A stretch of DNA of 64,000 nt from Allodiplogaster sudhausi (GCA_945643635.1 CALZFC010000005.1:525001-589000), one strand, 5' to 3'; positions 33,379 to 46,318 are shown, counted from the stretch's first letter. Numbers and translations are program-made. The notes: generated by a model from the letters alone, not told the origin.

Positions 33379-35155
33379 GAGAGAGAGAGAGAAAGCGATA
33401 GAGAGATAGAAAATGAGAGAGAGAGAAAGCGAGAGAGAGAGAGAGAGAGAGAGAAAAAACGAGAGAGAGAACGAGAGAGAGAGAGAGAGCGAGAAAGCGA
33501 GAGAGAGAGAGCGAAAGAGAGAGAGAGTGAGAGAGAGAGAGACTGCTCTTCAGACATCAAGGCCGTCTTCTGGAGGATGGTCGAGGCAACACGATGTGTG
33601 CCCTGTACTGGCAGTTGAATGACGTGTGGGCCGCGCCCACGTGGAGCACCATCGACTTCGAGCTCAGGTAGCCATCAATTCATTCAGTTTGTCGGGACAA
33701 CGACCCTTCAAGTGCCATTCGCAAAAATAAACAAAATATATATATCATTAAACGTATTACATGAAGCAGTAATTTACACACGTTTGCCTAATAATATGGG
33801 CATAAGCACGAGCAGAGCTCCTATATACCCTTATTGTCAAAAACGAAGTATTTTCCAAACAAGAAAAACAGCATAAATAAAATAAAATGTAGATGGAAGC
33901 CCGCGCACTACGAAGTGAAGCGGTTCTTCTCGCCAACAATTGTCTCAATCGTTAGTTGTCATCGTCATAATGTACTGAACAAGTGAACCGTCAATACTAG
34001 ACAATATTGTTGACTTGCACGTATACAAAGTGTCCCTTTCATCTGCAGTACTTGGATGGAAACAACAACCTCGAGGCGTTCGTCGTCAACAGTCGAGCGA
34101 GTAATCTGACGAAAGTCAAGATCGAGGTTCTTCTTTATTTTGGGGACTAATACAATTGGATTACTGTTGCTTATTATTGATAACAAAAATTATTAATATA
34201 AAAAAGTAAAAAAAAAGAAATGTCGCTTGAGATCTTGACTCTCGCGTGGACGAATGGGTTCATGCCCGTGGACTCGATTCCGCTCGAAATCGACGTTCCC
34301 GCTCACACTTCCGTCAGGCTGGACATTAGCGAATTAAACAGGTTTTTTTTACATTTTATTTTAAAAACATTTCGTCATTTAGCAATGCAAACATGCTTTT
34401 CTTTTTCTTCTCCTTGTTTTATTAAGCAAATTTCGCATTTTTAGCCGAAATATGGCGCTGAACACCAGCCTTGAAGACTTTGTCTTCCAAGGCAAGCTGT
34501 TGCTGCAGGACGGCACCACCTATGAAACGACCGCTCTGCCGGATAAGCTATATCATGTCGGATAAGTTTTGCCCCTTTTTGGATTCAATAATAAATATTT
34601 TCTTTAATACATTTTAATAGTTTTATTATACAAGCCGTATTAAAGGTTGATCTCGCCGAAACGGGAACTGTTAAAATCGACAGTATCACAAGAGTCTCAA
34701 TCGATCAATTCAAGGTAAGTTTCTCATTTAAAGTTTGGAACGCTTGAAGTGATCATGTACATTGTTATTGTTGCTCCGAACAAAAGAAAGGTTGACATCT
34801 ATGACAGATAAGCATAACTGCATCAGCGATCGCTCCATTCGTATGGCTGGATGTAGTGAGGTGAGCGAGATCTTCTCTGCTATTTCAGCCTAATTATAGA
34901 ATACCCGAGAATAATTAGAAGCAGTTCGAACTTAATGTGGGTTGCTTCTAGCCTAAACATGTTTTTCTCCACTCTTGGTAGACACCATCAAACCTCTCTT
35001 CCAGACCACTCGCCCCTCCGTTCTACTTCTCTGACAATGCCTTTACGATGACATCCAAACGTCGTGAGTTGCTTCTCCAATTCTCGGCCCCAATCCATGA
35101 CGAACTCACTGCATCGGATGTTTCTGTGTGCGCGCTCAAGGATTGCTATGTCTGA
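28479..35155 (+). CDS. beta-mannosidase (GH2), lysosomal
   Basis: About 25 exons, ~915 residues, complete. Exons: 28479-28619, 28851-29012, 29187-29315, 29385-29459, 29643-29719, 30270-30403, 30540-30718, 30835-30910, 31047-31181, 31351-31437, 31533-31624, 31700-31777, 31879-31981, ~32085-32203, 32400-32533, 32834-32957, 33013-33164, 33554-33667, 33893-33950, 34049-34126, ~34213-34341, 34445-34556, 34646-34714, 34808-34860, 35005-35155. Signal peptide at the start ([18 protein letters not shown]). Family marks: [61 protein letters not shown] with the acid/base Glu near residue 473, GDVHFYN, and ATEYG with the nucleophile near 568. Removes terminal beta-1,4-mannose from N-glycan fragments in the lysosome. 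The starts of exons 14 and 21 do not keep phase with any canonical AG. Several introns carry GA or CT tracts. Confidence 0.95.
28620..28684. repeat. GA tract in intron 1 of beta-mannosidase
   Basis: Begins directly at the donor (gtcagagaga...). Confidence 0.85.
29890..30268. repeat. CT tract forming the end of intron 5
   Basis: About 380 bp of CT repeats with recurring CTCTCGTCCGTTCTC units, running up to the acceptor at 30268-30269, where it serves as a very long polypyrimidine tract. Confidence 0.9.
32545..32770. repeat. GA tract in intron 15 of beta-mannosidase
   Basis: Imperfect GA repeats starting near the donor. Confidence 0.85.
33165..33545. repeat. GA tract filling intron 17 of beta-mannosidase
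   Basis: Starts at the donor (gtgagagagc) and fills almost the whole intron, up to a short GACTGCTCTTCAG acceptor. Contains recurring GATAGAAAACGAGAGAGA units. Confidence 0.9.
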
Positions 35156-37101
35156 TTAATCTGCCTAAGCGAAACATTAATACTTGTGAGAATATCAAAA
35201 GATACATATATCGCCTGAAAAGAAAAGCTTGAGCAATTGTTTGTCATCTACGGTTCAACCATCGATTCGGCAGGTCGTTAGCCATGACAACTGTTTGTCT
35301 TAATAATTCGTCTTTACATACATAAAGGCTTTAAATCAAGTCAGATTTTGTATAGCTACATGCAAATTGTATCCGTCAATTGTTTCTTCGTACAATACAT
35401 TTCAAACCTTCGCTCACAAGCTTTATTTTGCTGCACTATTCGTTAACGAGAGCAGGAATAAAGACAATGAAAGAAAGAAAAAAACAAAGTATGAGAAGAA
35501 ACACTTGCGTTGACAGTGAAAGGCATCTTGGAAGCTAGTTCGAAAACATCACAATCCAGGTAGAGAGAACAAATATACAACAACAAAATATCTTCTTATT
35601 AAAGATAAATTGACAGGTCTTGTCACTCATTTCGAATCGTAAGATATAGAAAAACTAAAAGCAGAGCTCTGGTCCACTATCCAAAATATATAAATCATTT
35701 TCTAGAACCATTCTGAATACAAGATCTGTGAACTCATCCTTTTTTAGTACCGCTTTGCAGCCAAACTCGCAAGAGATATGATGAACAGAGCATAATGGGT
35801 CACAAAATTCGCGTCCTGTTTGCAGTTACCAATGGAGAAGAAATAGAGCGGCAGAGTAGTTCTGACAATGAGAAGTGAGAGAGGAACAACTTCATACGGC
35901 AATGATAGAGACTTGCGGCAACCACTCATGAGGAGGTGGAGGAGAGACAACCGAGCACCTAGATAATCTACTTGGGCACAAGACAATGGTGCTAGTGAGA
36001 AAGTGGAGTTATAGCCTTGAGAGTGGGGCTCACATCAATGTATGGGTTGGAATACAGAAGTTCATGGCTCTAGACTAGTTTCACTAGCTTGCAGAGAAAA
36101 CAATGGAAACCGCAAAACTGTCATGTGCACATGAAAATCGATATACACCGTACGTGATTTAAAACAAGAAAAGAAACATTTTGAAAAGAGAAGAAGAAGA
36201 AGAAGAAACACTCGGCTTTTGTCGACTATTTCTCGTACTCAGGGAAAATATGGCGCCCACAATATATCCGCACGTTTCGTTTAGATAAAAAAAAGAACTG
36301 TAAAAAACTTGAACCTGTACTAATATATTGGGCGGATATTTAATGTATAAATAATGTACAGTAGCATCACAACGCAAAAACCACAACAACTCTTCTCGAG
36401 AGAGATGTGAGCTGAGTTGGGGAGAGAACGGGTGGGCACCGTAACCATAAATCAAATGAAATAGGCCGTGATATAGGCAACAAGCAACATCTGCAGGGAG
36501 TGTACGGTAAGTAAGCAAATATTGATGTTGAATTAGTTGTGACAATCAGAAGATGATCTTGGCAAGCACAAAACCTCCATCAATCACACTGCAGATGAAA
36601 CTCTTTGGTCAAAGATGAATTAATTATAAGATGCGGAAAGAAAGAAAAAGCTGCTTCTCTTCTAGATTGCGCATGCCGGGAACGGACAGAAAGCCTGTGA
36701 TGAACTCTTAAGGCTGCACCTCTAACAACAGGATGAGACTGATTAAGACGGAACAGCAAGAAGACATAATCGTTAGACAATCAAACTGGTAAGGAAAAGA
36801 AAGGAACTACATTTGAAACGAGAATTGTTGGAAGAAATAAGAAAAGACATAAGATAAGGATCATACTCAGAAGAATGCCCTATTTATAGACAATGATCGC
36901 GTAAAACTCTTCTTAAACGGAAAATATGCGCGAGCTTAAACTAGATAGAAAAACGAAGAAAGGGGATAAGCGCTCAGGTTTCGAGAGAAAATGAAATGTT
37001 TCTCGTTTTTTCCTTCTTCTGAAGCCTTGAATGATCAAATTGAAGATGACATAAAGGTGGGAGGATTTCGTCGAGTTGCTAGAATGTCCTTGTCCAAGGT
37101 T
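35156..37101. other. intergenic, no supported gene
   Basis: About 1.9 kb between the convergent beta-mannosidase and mitochondrial-carrier genes. A minus-strand open frame at 36545-36159 (128 codons) has no splice or start context and AT-rich third positions; not supported. Confidence 0.5.
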
Positions 37102-39134
37102 TCAGACCTGATGGAGCAAGTAGACAACCAGTTCGTATGTTCCCATCGTTATCGCCGTATTCGGAACCGTGCGCATCAACTGTGAAGAGGGAGGTATTCT
37201 TTCTTAGGTATAAAAGGATAAGAAAATTAATGCCAATCAGAAACAAATAAATAAAAGGATACAAAGAAACTAAAATATGGAATTAATGAAAATTTCTACA
37301 GGCACGATTTTTTATATACTAATAAGTGACGCTTATAATTTGGAACAGTTTTACAAGGTAATATTAAATGAGTTCATGAAATGGTTTAAACCATAAAACC
37401 TTGCGTACCTGGACAGAAAGACCGCGGTACATGGCATGTCCACCCTCCTTGTACAGTTGATAGAGAGTACGGAAGAAACCACGATTATTAGAGCCCTCTT
37501 CGCGCAGACGGGTCCGGACCACTTCTGAAATGAAATGCAGTTAGATTTCGTATTCATCTTACTTGCATCTTTGAAGCTACTGTAGTTTTTGAAGAACGAT
37601 TTTACCGGAAGCTAAACTAGAAAAATAAAGAGAAAAAAAGTTGAAATTCTTGAGGTGATAACAAGCGATGTTCAAGGCAGTAAACAGATAATGTTTTCTA
37701 TAAAACTGAAAAAGAGAAAGAGAAACAGTTATATTAATAACCATTTCATAGTAGGGCTAGAGTTTATACTAACCGTGCGGATACGCTGCTACGCAGGCAA
37801 CAAACTTGGCGGTTCCTCCTGCGACCATGAAGTTCAAGAAGTCCATCTTGCGCCTGTCCTCTGCAATTGAAAGAATCCTTGACTTCACCAATCTCAATCA
37901 ATATTTATCCTTCTGGCATCTAGCCAACTCACGTTTTCCATATAATCAATCCTCCATTGATATTCTTTCTTCCCAAAGCAAAACTTTGCGAGTATAAAGT
38001 TTAGCTAATCATAAGGTAAGATTACTTTGACTCTTGTAGGTTTAGTATCCGGATAATCTATGCCTAAGATTTTTGTTTCACTGAACATTTCTTCGGGTGG
38101 ACGAAAAGTATTAATTCTCGTCAAAATAACAGCTTGACCGAAACAGTGCAACCCTTAATCAAAGAACAAGAAGAAGATGCTGACCGTCACTGCCGCCCGA
38201 GGCGGAGAGAAGGAGTCGCCGGAGGTGTTCGTAGAGGACGAACTGGATCACCGTCTCGGAGATGCCCGCGTACGACGCAGTCACTCCCTAAGAAATAAAA
38301 TTAGTAATACATAAATAAAAAAGACATTTTATTTAATATTCTTTAAATTAATCACTTTATCTTTCCATGGCAACATGAAAGAACAACATCCAGATTATCA
38401 GAAAAGATCTGCATTCATTTCATTATGGATTCCGCAATTCCATTCCACAAAATATCGAGAGAGAGAAAACTCCTAATTAAGGAATAAATAATAACAATAA
38501 TAATAATAGTAATAATTCTTATTATTATTATTAACCCAGACTTACTCTATAGAATCCCTTGATGCCTTCCCTCTGGTAGACCCTCCGCACCATAGCCGAG
38601 ATGCTCATGTGAGTGCCCTGGTTCAGCTGTAGCCGAGTCTTCACCAACCAGATCGGATTCACTGCACTCGCGCTCACAAAACCTGAAATTGAATATTTTT
38701 AAATTCAAACAAAACGACAACCAGTCAATATCTAATTCATTAATGCGGTGCTCCTATTACTGCTTCGCTGTTTATTTAATTAAATTAGCTTAACTTTATC
38801 CTCTACTTCTTTGCCAAGTACTCCAGGCTTTGATAATAGGACATTACCCATTTGATACCTTCCAATACATTTTCCGTAGTTCCACATTCTTCTTCAGTTT
38901 CAATTTCCAGCTCATTGTCATCATTGGGGCTATTTTTACTCTTCGTTTCTTAAAAGATGTCAGTCTGATAGTGAGAACAAAATTTCCCATCTTCTCCCAC
39001 TCCGTTCTACTTGATAATCATCATTCTAAACTTATCATAGACGGACTTTTTGCTTGCAAATGGTGAAGAAATGGAAGAGGAGAGAGAAAAAGAACAGAAG
39101 AGAGAAAGAGGGAGAAGTCAAAGCGACGGAGAGT

Positions 39135-39166
<32 letters not shown>

Positions 39167-39612
39167 GATAGAGAGAGAGAGAGAGAGGAGGAAGGGAGAT
39201 CAAAACCGAGACTGCACGAAAGAAGGAGAGAGTGATAGAGAGAGCGAAGGAAGGAGAGAGTGAGAGGAACACCAGGAGAGGTGGAGAGAGGATGAGAGAG
39301 AGAGAGAGAGAAGCAAGAAGACCGTCTAAAGAACACGTCCATGTGGCGACCACGTGGCCCAGACCGAGCAACCTCTTCTTGCACCATTGCACACTATTCC
39401 ATACACTCAGGGACTCTGTTTATTCCTCTGCTTCTCTAGTACTCTCTCGACTTCTCTAAACGGTGTCCTCCTCTCTCTCTCTTTATCATTCCTCCTGCCT
39501 TCTCTCTCTCTCTCTCTCTTGCCCCTCACCTAAACCCTTGGTCGGATTCCGTCAAAGACCGCGTGACACTGACCCCAGGAGATGGCAACAAGAGGAAGGC
39601 ACGGATGGTTGG

Positions 39613-39660
<48 letters not shown>

Positions 39661-39735
39661 CGAGAGAGAGAGAGAAAGAGAGAAACGAGAGAGAGAGAGA
39701 GAGAGAGAGACGAGAGAGAGAGAGAGAGAGAGAGA

Positions 39736-39771
<36 letters not shown>

Positions 39772-40074
39772 AGGGATAAAAGGCAAGAGTGGGATTGGCC
39801 CACAAAACATTGGAGGAAAGCCAGTTCCAATGCTGTCATAGAGGTGGAAAAACAGCAGAATTCCTGGAGAGATCAGGAATGCCGATCAGATTAAGATTAC
39901 ACTTAACCATATATTCCACCATGGCTACTCGTTGGTAAAAGACCAACCTGGCCTATTAAATGGCACAGCTATGGTTCAAAAATAAGTTGCCTTGAAAGCA
40001 AATAAGCTCTCGTGATGTCTATATTTTCAAACGATATTTTTCAGGGTTACAGACGAAGAAAAGGTGAAAGAAGC

Positions 40075-40119
<45 letters not shown>

Positions 40120-40267
40120 CTGGCAGAGATATTTCCACTGAATGGTCGCTCACAGTTAGAAGTAGGCAAATACACGTGACTCTCGCAATGATCACGAGGC
40201 TATTGAAGAGCCAGAAATGGTGTAATGGCCAATTCGGTGGAAGAATCAAAGACATGGATTCTCAAAT

Positions 40268-40312
<45 letters not shown>

Positions 40313-41374
40313 GTTACGGAGAATAAAAAGTTAAAGAATCAGCTGATGATGTGTTGCTATACTCAAAATGAGGACATTTATAGAACCAGCTACTTACTCT
40401 CTTCTACTCTTTCCCTAATCTTGCCACGTCATGACATCAAGCTATTCTGTTACAGCCCTTCCTATCTATGCAGCTACAACAACTTGCGCATATCTATTTA
40501 TTTTTTTGATTCGAGGTTTGTTTCTTTTTTAAACAAATAAATATATAATTAATAAATAAATAAAAAAATATATATATATACATAAAAGAATATTTTTATA
40601 AAACACAATAATCAAAACCTGCTGATGCAGCGGAGAGCATGTGAATGAGCGCGCTGTTCGGCAAGAAGTAATCCGTATCATTCCAGAATCGCTTAGAGGA
40701 CGAGTACGTGTAGAAGTAGACGGCCCTTAACATATTTCTTTCATTTACAGCTAACTAAATTATTGTCACTTTTTTGCTTAAAAATTATTGTGCATTCATA
40801 AAAATGTCCCTAAATATTTATAAGCGTGATTAAAATACTTCTTTCACTCATAGGCATCAATTTCTTTATTACCACTCATCATCGAGCTAAAGTATTTATG
40901 GTACAAATTTTATTTATATGCTACAACTTTTTTTCATATCACTCATAAAGCTTAAACATTTATGGGAGGATCTTTATGCATATACTATATTTTTAAGTGA
41001 AAAGAACGAGTCCGCCTTGCTTTCTTCTCCATTCGTGCATTAAATCAGTTTCTTTTCATTTTTATATTTCGAAAGAACACTAAAACTTCAAAGCAATTAC
41101 TTTCGTCTAAAAGATCAACTGAAAGTGGCTTCATAAACGTTTATTACACAACGTTCCAGTTTCCTGAACCCTCCTGATAATTGTATGGCCATTGTTTGCC
41201 CAAATCACCCTTCCATCTCCTCTACGTCACAACTTTCGCTATCGGATCAGCATATCTTTGTACTCTTTTCGTGGAGTGATTAGGTTTTTTTCAGGGTGTG
41301 CAACTTGAGTTCCATGCCTTGCAAATAGCTTGGTGAAATTATACAAGGAGATAACAAGTCAAGAGAGAGACAGA

Positions 41375-41410
<36 letters not shown>

Positions 41411-41661
41411 CGCGGATAGAGAGATAGAGAGCGGGAGAGAGTAAAGGAGAGTGAAGGAGAGAGAGAGAGAGAGAGAGAGAGTAAGTAAAGGAGAGAGAGA
41501 GAGATAGACTGAGAGAGTGAGACAGAAAGAAAGAGCGAGATGAGGAAAGAATGTCATGCTCTGCAGCTTATCTGTCCGTGCGGTGTCAGCGAAAGGTCTA
41601 TTTCTCTGGCGCGCTATCTCCTTATCTCGATATCTTTCTCTCCGCTCACTTTCGTTTCCTA

Positions 41662-41693
<32 letters not shown>

Positions 41694-43860
41694 GCCTCTT
41701 TCAGTCTTACAACGCGTGCCTAAGCAGTAGCACGTGACTAAGAGCATCACCAAAACCACCCACGGAAGAGGACACGAACACCGAGTGGAGCTGAGCAGCT
41801 GAGAACATTGAAAGGAACAAGGAAAGAGAGAGATTTTGAAGTGGTAAAGAAAGAGAAAAGGAAATGAAGCAAGATCCAAGATCACCACATTTCGTTGCAA
41901 ACTCTACCATGTGATCAAAGTGTTGCAAAAATTGAAGCTGATTAATAGGATCAAAGCAAGTATCGCATTAGAGCACCCGAAACCAGCATGGGCCTTTAAA
42001 CTAGACCCTACCTTTTTAGCCCAGCTTATACAGCAGTTTGTCATGCAATGGCTCATCTAACAATTTAACGAATTTAAAAAGATAACTAATCGATACTCGT
42101 ATTTGTCGTATTTGGTAGGAGAAAGGAAGAGGGGGGGAACGGCTGAAAGGAAAAGTTCCACCAACTTGGCCGGAGCAACGCCGATGAGATTCGGAACGAG
42201 CCCCTTGTACAACGCGGCGAAGCCCTCGTTCTTCACGATATTCCTGAAGCACTTTCTCTGTCGAAATTACTTCTTTTTAACTGCTTTTTTAACCTGAATA
42301 ATGTGTTAAACAAAACAAATGAATTCAGAAGTTAAACAGTCGAATCTGTCAACGTTTATTTTTTTCATATTCTTACTGATCATCCTACTCTCTTGGGCAG
42401 TTGATAGTTTTGGATTTGCTCGTTTTGTAATTGTAAACAGTTAGACCAGTGGATACTGACGTGAAGTGTTTGAGGACCGTCCATCTCAAGAGCCTCCTTT
42501 GCTGTTGCTCATTCTGCTGCTGGCCGGCGACGGAACGGAAGAAGGCGAAGCTCGTTGTTGTCGTGCATACTAAAGTCATTTTTCATTTTATTAATTCGCC
42601 AAAAAAAAGAATTACTCATGAATATCATAGGTTGAAAGCTTTGAGACCTAGTACCATAGGTTGAACGGTTATTAGACATTTAAACCGCCCTGCTATACAA
42701 CACGCTCCAAAAGGATTAACATAACAATAAAAAAGTTAAAGAAGCCTTTCTTACTCTTTTTTGCAGTTTCTGATCATTCTCTAATCCTGAACCCCGGCAC
42801 CTCTCCAATCTTAAATCTCTGGCGAATCTCCGAACTATTTGACAATTTAATTTTTTCAGGATGTTTTTAATAAAAAAATATACACCCCCACAACAACTTT
42901 AGTAGTTGAGAATCTCGTGGTCAGCGTGGTCCAGCTCCTTATCAATCAAGCATTCAAACATGTCTTTCCTAACAAGAAGACACTGATAATAATGAAGGAC
43001 CATGTGACCGATACGAGGGAACTCATTCATCTGTCATTTCAATTCCACAACAGGGTACAGTCTATTCTCATATAGCATACAGTTTTTTTTTCTTTTAAAT
43101 AAGTATGCAAGAAAATTAAATGGCAACGCCTAATTTAATTTAAAAATAATTATAAAAAGCAAATAAAAATATAACCTGGTCTTGGAGTGGCCATTTGTTG
43201 AAGGGTGGTATTGGCTAAGATGTGCTTGTAGGGAGAGGAGCGAGCGGGAGTCCCGGAAGATGTCGATGAGCTAGAAAGGGGTGACGACTTCGTGCTATTA
43301 CTGCCTCCTGACGAAGTGGAGGGGCAACCAGCTGAAATACTGTATGATTAAGCATGTATAGGGGATTACGGTATGAATAAGCAACTGATTAAATGGTTAT
43401 CATGGATTACCGTATCGATCAAATGCGGCAAGTTCGTTTGCCATAAAGTGAAGTACTCTTGATTAGTTCAGCTATTTTTGCAAATGGAACGGAAAAGGGA
43501 AATTGTGAGAGGGACCTCTAAATCAGTATAGGGCCGAAAAGGTTTGTGGGGTAAAACATTACGTGAAGTTCTAGTAAAACAGAAAAAAAATTGCTAGTAT
43601 CCAAAATAGGAGAAGAATATCTGAAAGTTTCACAAAAACCAACAGTGGCATGCCCATAATTAATGGGAAATGCGGTTTTACATTATTACTTTAATGATTC
43701 CCTATAATTGACAGAAGTGGATTGTACCTTCTCCATGCGCGACTCCCCTCGTGGACTGCATCCTCGTCTTGACGACCTCGAGTGGGCAAGTCAGAGCTGT
43801 CCCTGCGGTGCCTCCCACGGCTCCACCAACAAAGTGGATCACCGCCTCGCGGTCAGTCAT
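37102..43860 (-). CDS. mitochondrial carrier, SLC25A33/36-like
   Basis: Complete, 10 exons in phase, 373 residues. Transcript order: 43860-43728 (ATG), 43331-43176, 42569-42457, 42257-42166, 40725-40619, 38682-38546, 38287-38185, 37860-37774, 37524-37409, 37179-37102 (TGA). Three carrier repeats: PLEVVKTRMQ near residue 26, NPIWLVKTRLQ near 207, and PHEVVRTRLREEG near 310. The PIW variant in repeat 2 and NLIGVAPAKA, ASYAGISETVIQF and RTVPNTAITMGTYELVVYLL match the pyrimidine-nucleotide carriers (human SLC25A33/36, yeast Rim2), which move nucleotides across the mitochondrial inner membrane. Exons 2-3 add a Ser/Thr-rich and Gln-rich loop of about 85 residues between helices 1 and 2; related carriers have a shorter insert here. 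A TTTCCAG lies 7 bases before the ATG. Introns hold GA/CT blocks. Confidence 0.93.
39065..39320. repeat. GA tract in carrier intron
   Basis: GA repeats with a short (GATA)n-like run (GAGATAGAGATAGAG) at 39145-39170. Confidence 0.85.
39460..39530. repeat. CT tract in carrier intron
   Basis: Short CT block about 80 bp from the GA block at 39610-39770; the two could pair in RNA. Confidence 0.8.
39610..39770. repeat. GA tract in carrier intron
   Basis: Nearly perfect GA repeats with a recurring AGAGAGAAACGAGAGAGA unit. Confidence 0.9.
40080..40310. repeat. two GA tracts in carrier intron
   Basis: GA runs at 40080-40122 and 40270-40310. Confidence 0.85.
41360..41535. repeat. GA tract in carrier intron
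   Basis: GA repeats; a CT tract follows at 41655-41700. Confidence 0.85.
42900..43031 (-). CDS. small ORF inside carrier intron 2, unknown
   Basis: After an acceptor-like TGACAG, a minus-strand frame of 43 codons starts MNEFPRIGHMVLHYYQCLLV and ends at a TAA. Composition is protein-like, but it cannot join the carrier exons in phase. It could be an unrelated small exon, an alternative 3' exon with its own start, or chance. Confidence 0.2.
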
Positions 43861-44451
43861 TTCTTATCTGGAAACAAAGTATTCTTATTATGCTTCTTTT
43901 CTTAACAATTATTTTACAAAGTTCACTAGCAAAATATCATTAAAAATAACAGCCCAAATAGTACCAATCACAAATCATACTCGCGATTAGAATACGGAAG
44001 AAATGAGCTTGTTTTGTTTAAGTTTTCTACGATTACGTAAGCAAAAAAAAAATTCGATAAAATCCAAACATTAAATCCATGCGAGTTCACCTCTAGGACC
44101 AATATGAGCCAGCCTAACAACTCAGCAGTTTAATCATGAAGTGAAGGTGATAGGAACGACTAGTAGGTTAATGGTTAGAGATTCGATGCAAGGGGCGGGG
44201 AAGAGAAAGAAAGAAAGACAGCGAGGGAAAAGGGCTCGGGAGACAGAGAAATCTGTTGCCGGTCACGTGGACAGCGCTTGCGTTGGTTGGTTCGGAAATG
44301 ATGAGATGGTCTATAGAGGAGACGGAGCAGAGGTCGACATTCCCAGAGGGATTTGCCAGGAGGAACTGAGACTACGAAATTAAACGGCACTCTGGCGAAT
44401 TCATTAAGTGAAAATGAACATGTGGAGTGACAAGAGAGGAAGAGGTGAGTG

Positions 44452-44454
<3 letters not shown>

Positions 44455-44492
<38 letters not shown>

Positions 44493-44533
44493 ATGGAGGG
44501 AGAGAGAGAGATTGAGAGAAGGAGAGGAGAGAG

Positions 44534-44573
<40 letters not shown>

Positions 44574-44575
44574 AA
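44455..44575. repeat. GA tract
   Basis: Near-perfect GA repeats. Confidence 0.88.
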
Positions 44576-46074
44576 GAAGTGAGCACGGGTTATGCCGCTA
44601 CAGCAGCAATTCACAGATGGGAAACAGTCAAATAAGAGAGGGCGGAAAAGAGGAGAGAAAAGGACAAGATTGAGGAAGCGAAACAGTTAGGGGAGTCAGC
44701 GAGGAAAGAGAGAAAGGTAGAGATAGAGAGAAAGAGAGAGAGAAAGTGAGAGAGAGAGAGATAGAGAGAAAGTGAGAGAGGGGCAAGGAGCAGACAGGGC
44801 TGCACAAAAGTGTAGCAGACTACTGCTGCCACTGCGATGTTCAAGCACAGAGAACGATCACTACTTCACGACCCGAGAACTTTCTATTCGTTCCACGCTC
44901 TTTGAAATCTACTCTGAACTCATAAAGCAGAAATATTCGCATGGTGGAATAAATGATAAAACAAAGTGTATCCATCATTAGATCAGCTTAGACAAGGGCA
45001 AAAAAAAATTCTCTGTCAACAATTCGTATATAGAAAGAAGAAAGAGTAGGAAGGAACAAACATTCTTCCCTCGGCTTACACTGCGTGTTCAAATCCATAG
45101 ATCAGTCGGGAGAGAGAGAGGAAGAGACGAGAAAGAAAAAGAGCGAGAGAGAGAGAAACGAGGATCATGAAATGGTGATCCGTTCGGAATTGCTACTGAA
45201 TGAATAGAGTTCGAAAAGGGATGAGCAAAAGAAAATAAAATGCATCAAGAATGCGAAGAGGTAGGAACGGTGAATGGGTGAGAGAACGGAATATATAAAG
45301 AAAAGAGTAAGAAAGAGAGCAGAAGCAAAGCCAGACTAAAACACAAATTGTAATGCTGAAGTTAGGTAAAACTAGAAACGCTGCTTTCCGAGCAGAAATA
45401 CTTTAAATAGCGCTTGAGAAAAAAGTTGCAACGAGTCAGAAAGAAGAACAAGCTTACAATCCTGGAAAAAAAGAGTAATTAAGGCCTCAATTCATAGCTA
45501 GAAAATCTTTTTAAAAAAATTACCAATAACATAATCCAGCGAGAGAGAAAAGTCATAATACTCGATAAAGAAATTAAGCAACAAGTACTTATTACAAGCT
45601 TGACTATGAGTAACTAAAGCGAAAATTAAGCAATATTCCTTCAAAGTTAAAATATTTTCTTTTTAATATCTGGAAAAATATTTCAATTAAATCAAAATAG
45701 GTGATACCGTTTTTTCGCAATCAATGGACAGGAGATCTTTAAAAACGAGTCTCGGCAATGATAAAACAACACTATATTTTAATACGTGACAAAACAAATT
45801 TCGGTAGAAATACCTAATAGTACCCTAATTGCAATCATGAAACGAAACGCAAACATAGGAAAGGGAGAAAATTTTAGAGATGGAGAGGACAGAACAGAGT
45901 GTAACGGTCAAATGGATACAACGTTGTAGCTTGGGAAAGGGTGGACGGAGGGTTGGAAAGTGAAATGAGATAAGGAAGATACGGGGAGAATAGGAAAGGA
46001 GAAGTGGTCGGTTAGAGATGGAGTAGTGGAGAGAGGGGCAGGAAAAGGAGCGAAAGATTGAAAGAGTGATGGAG

Positions 46075-46077
46075 AAC

Positions 46078-46109
<32 letters not shown>

Positions 46110-46277
46110 GAGACAGAGACAGAAAAAAGAGAGAATGTGCAAAGTACGAACGGCGGAACTTCCATCACTAATATTGCAATGGCCGCTGCAGGCTGCAGGA
46201 GAGCAGCAGAGGGATGGTTGGTTGGGAGGATGGCGAACAACAAGGTGGGCTAGAGAGAGAGAGATGAGGAGAGCGAA

Positions 46278-46318
<41 letters not shown>

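Noticed and set aside
36159..36545. 128-codon minus-strand ORF
   Set aside because: AT-rich third positions, no splice context, no recognisable motif.
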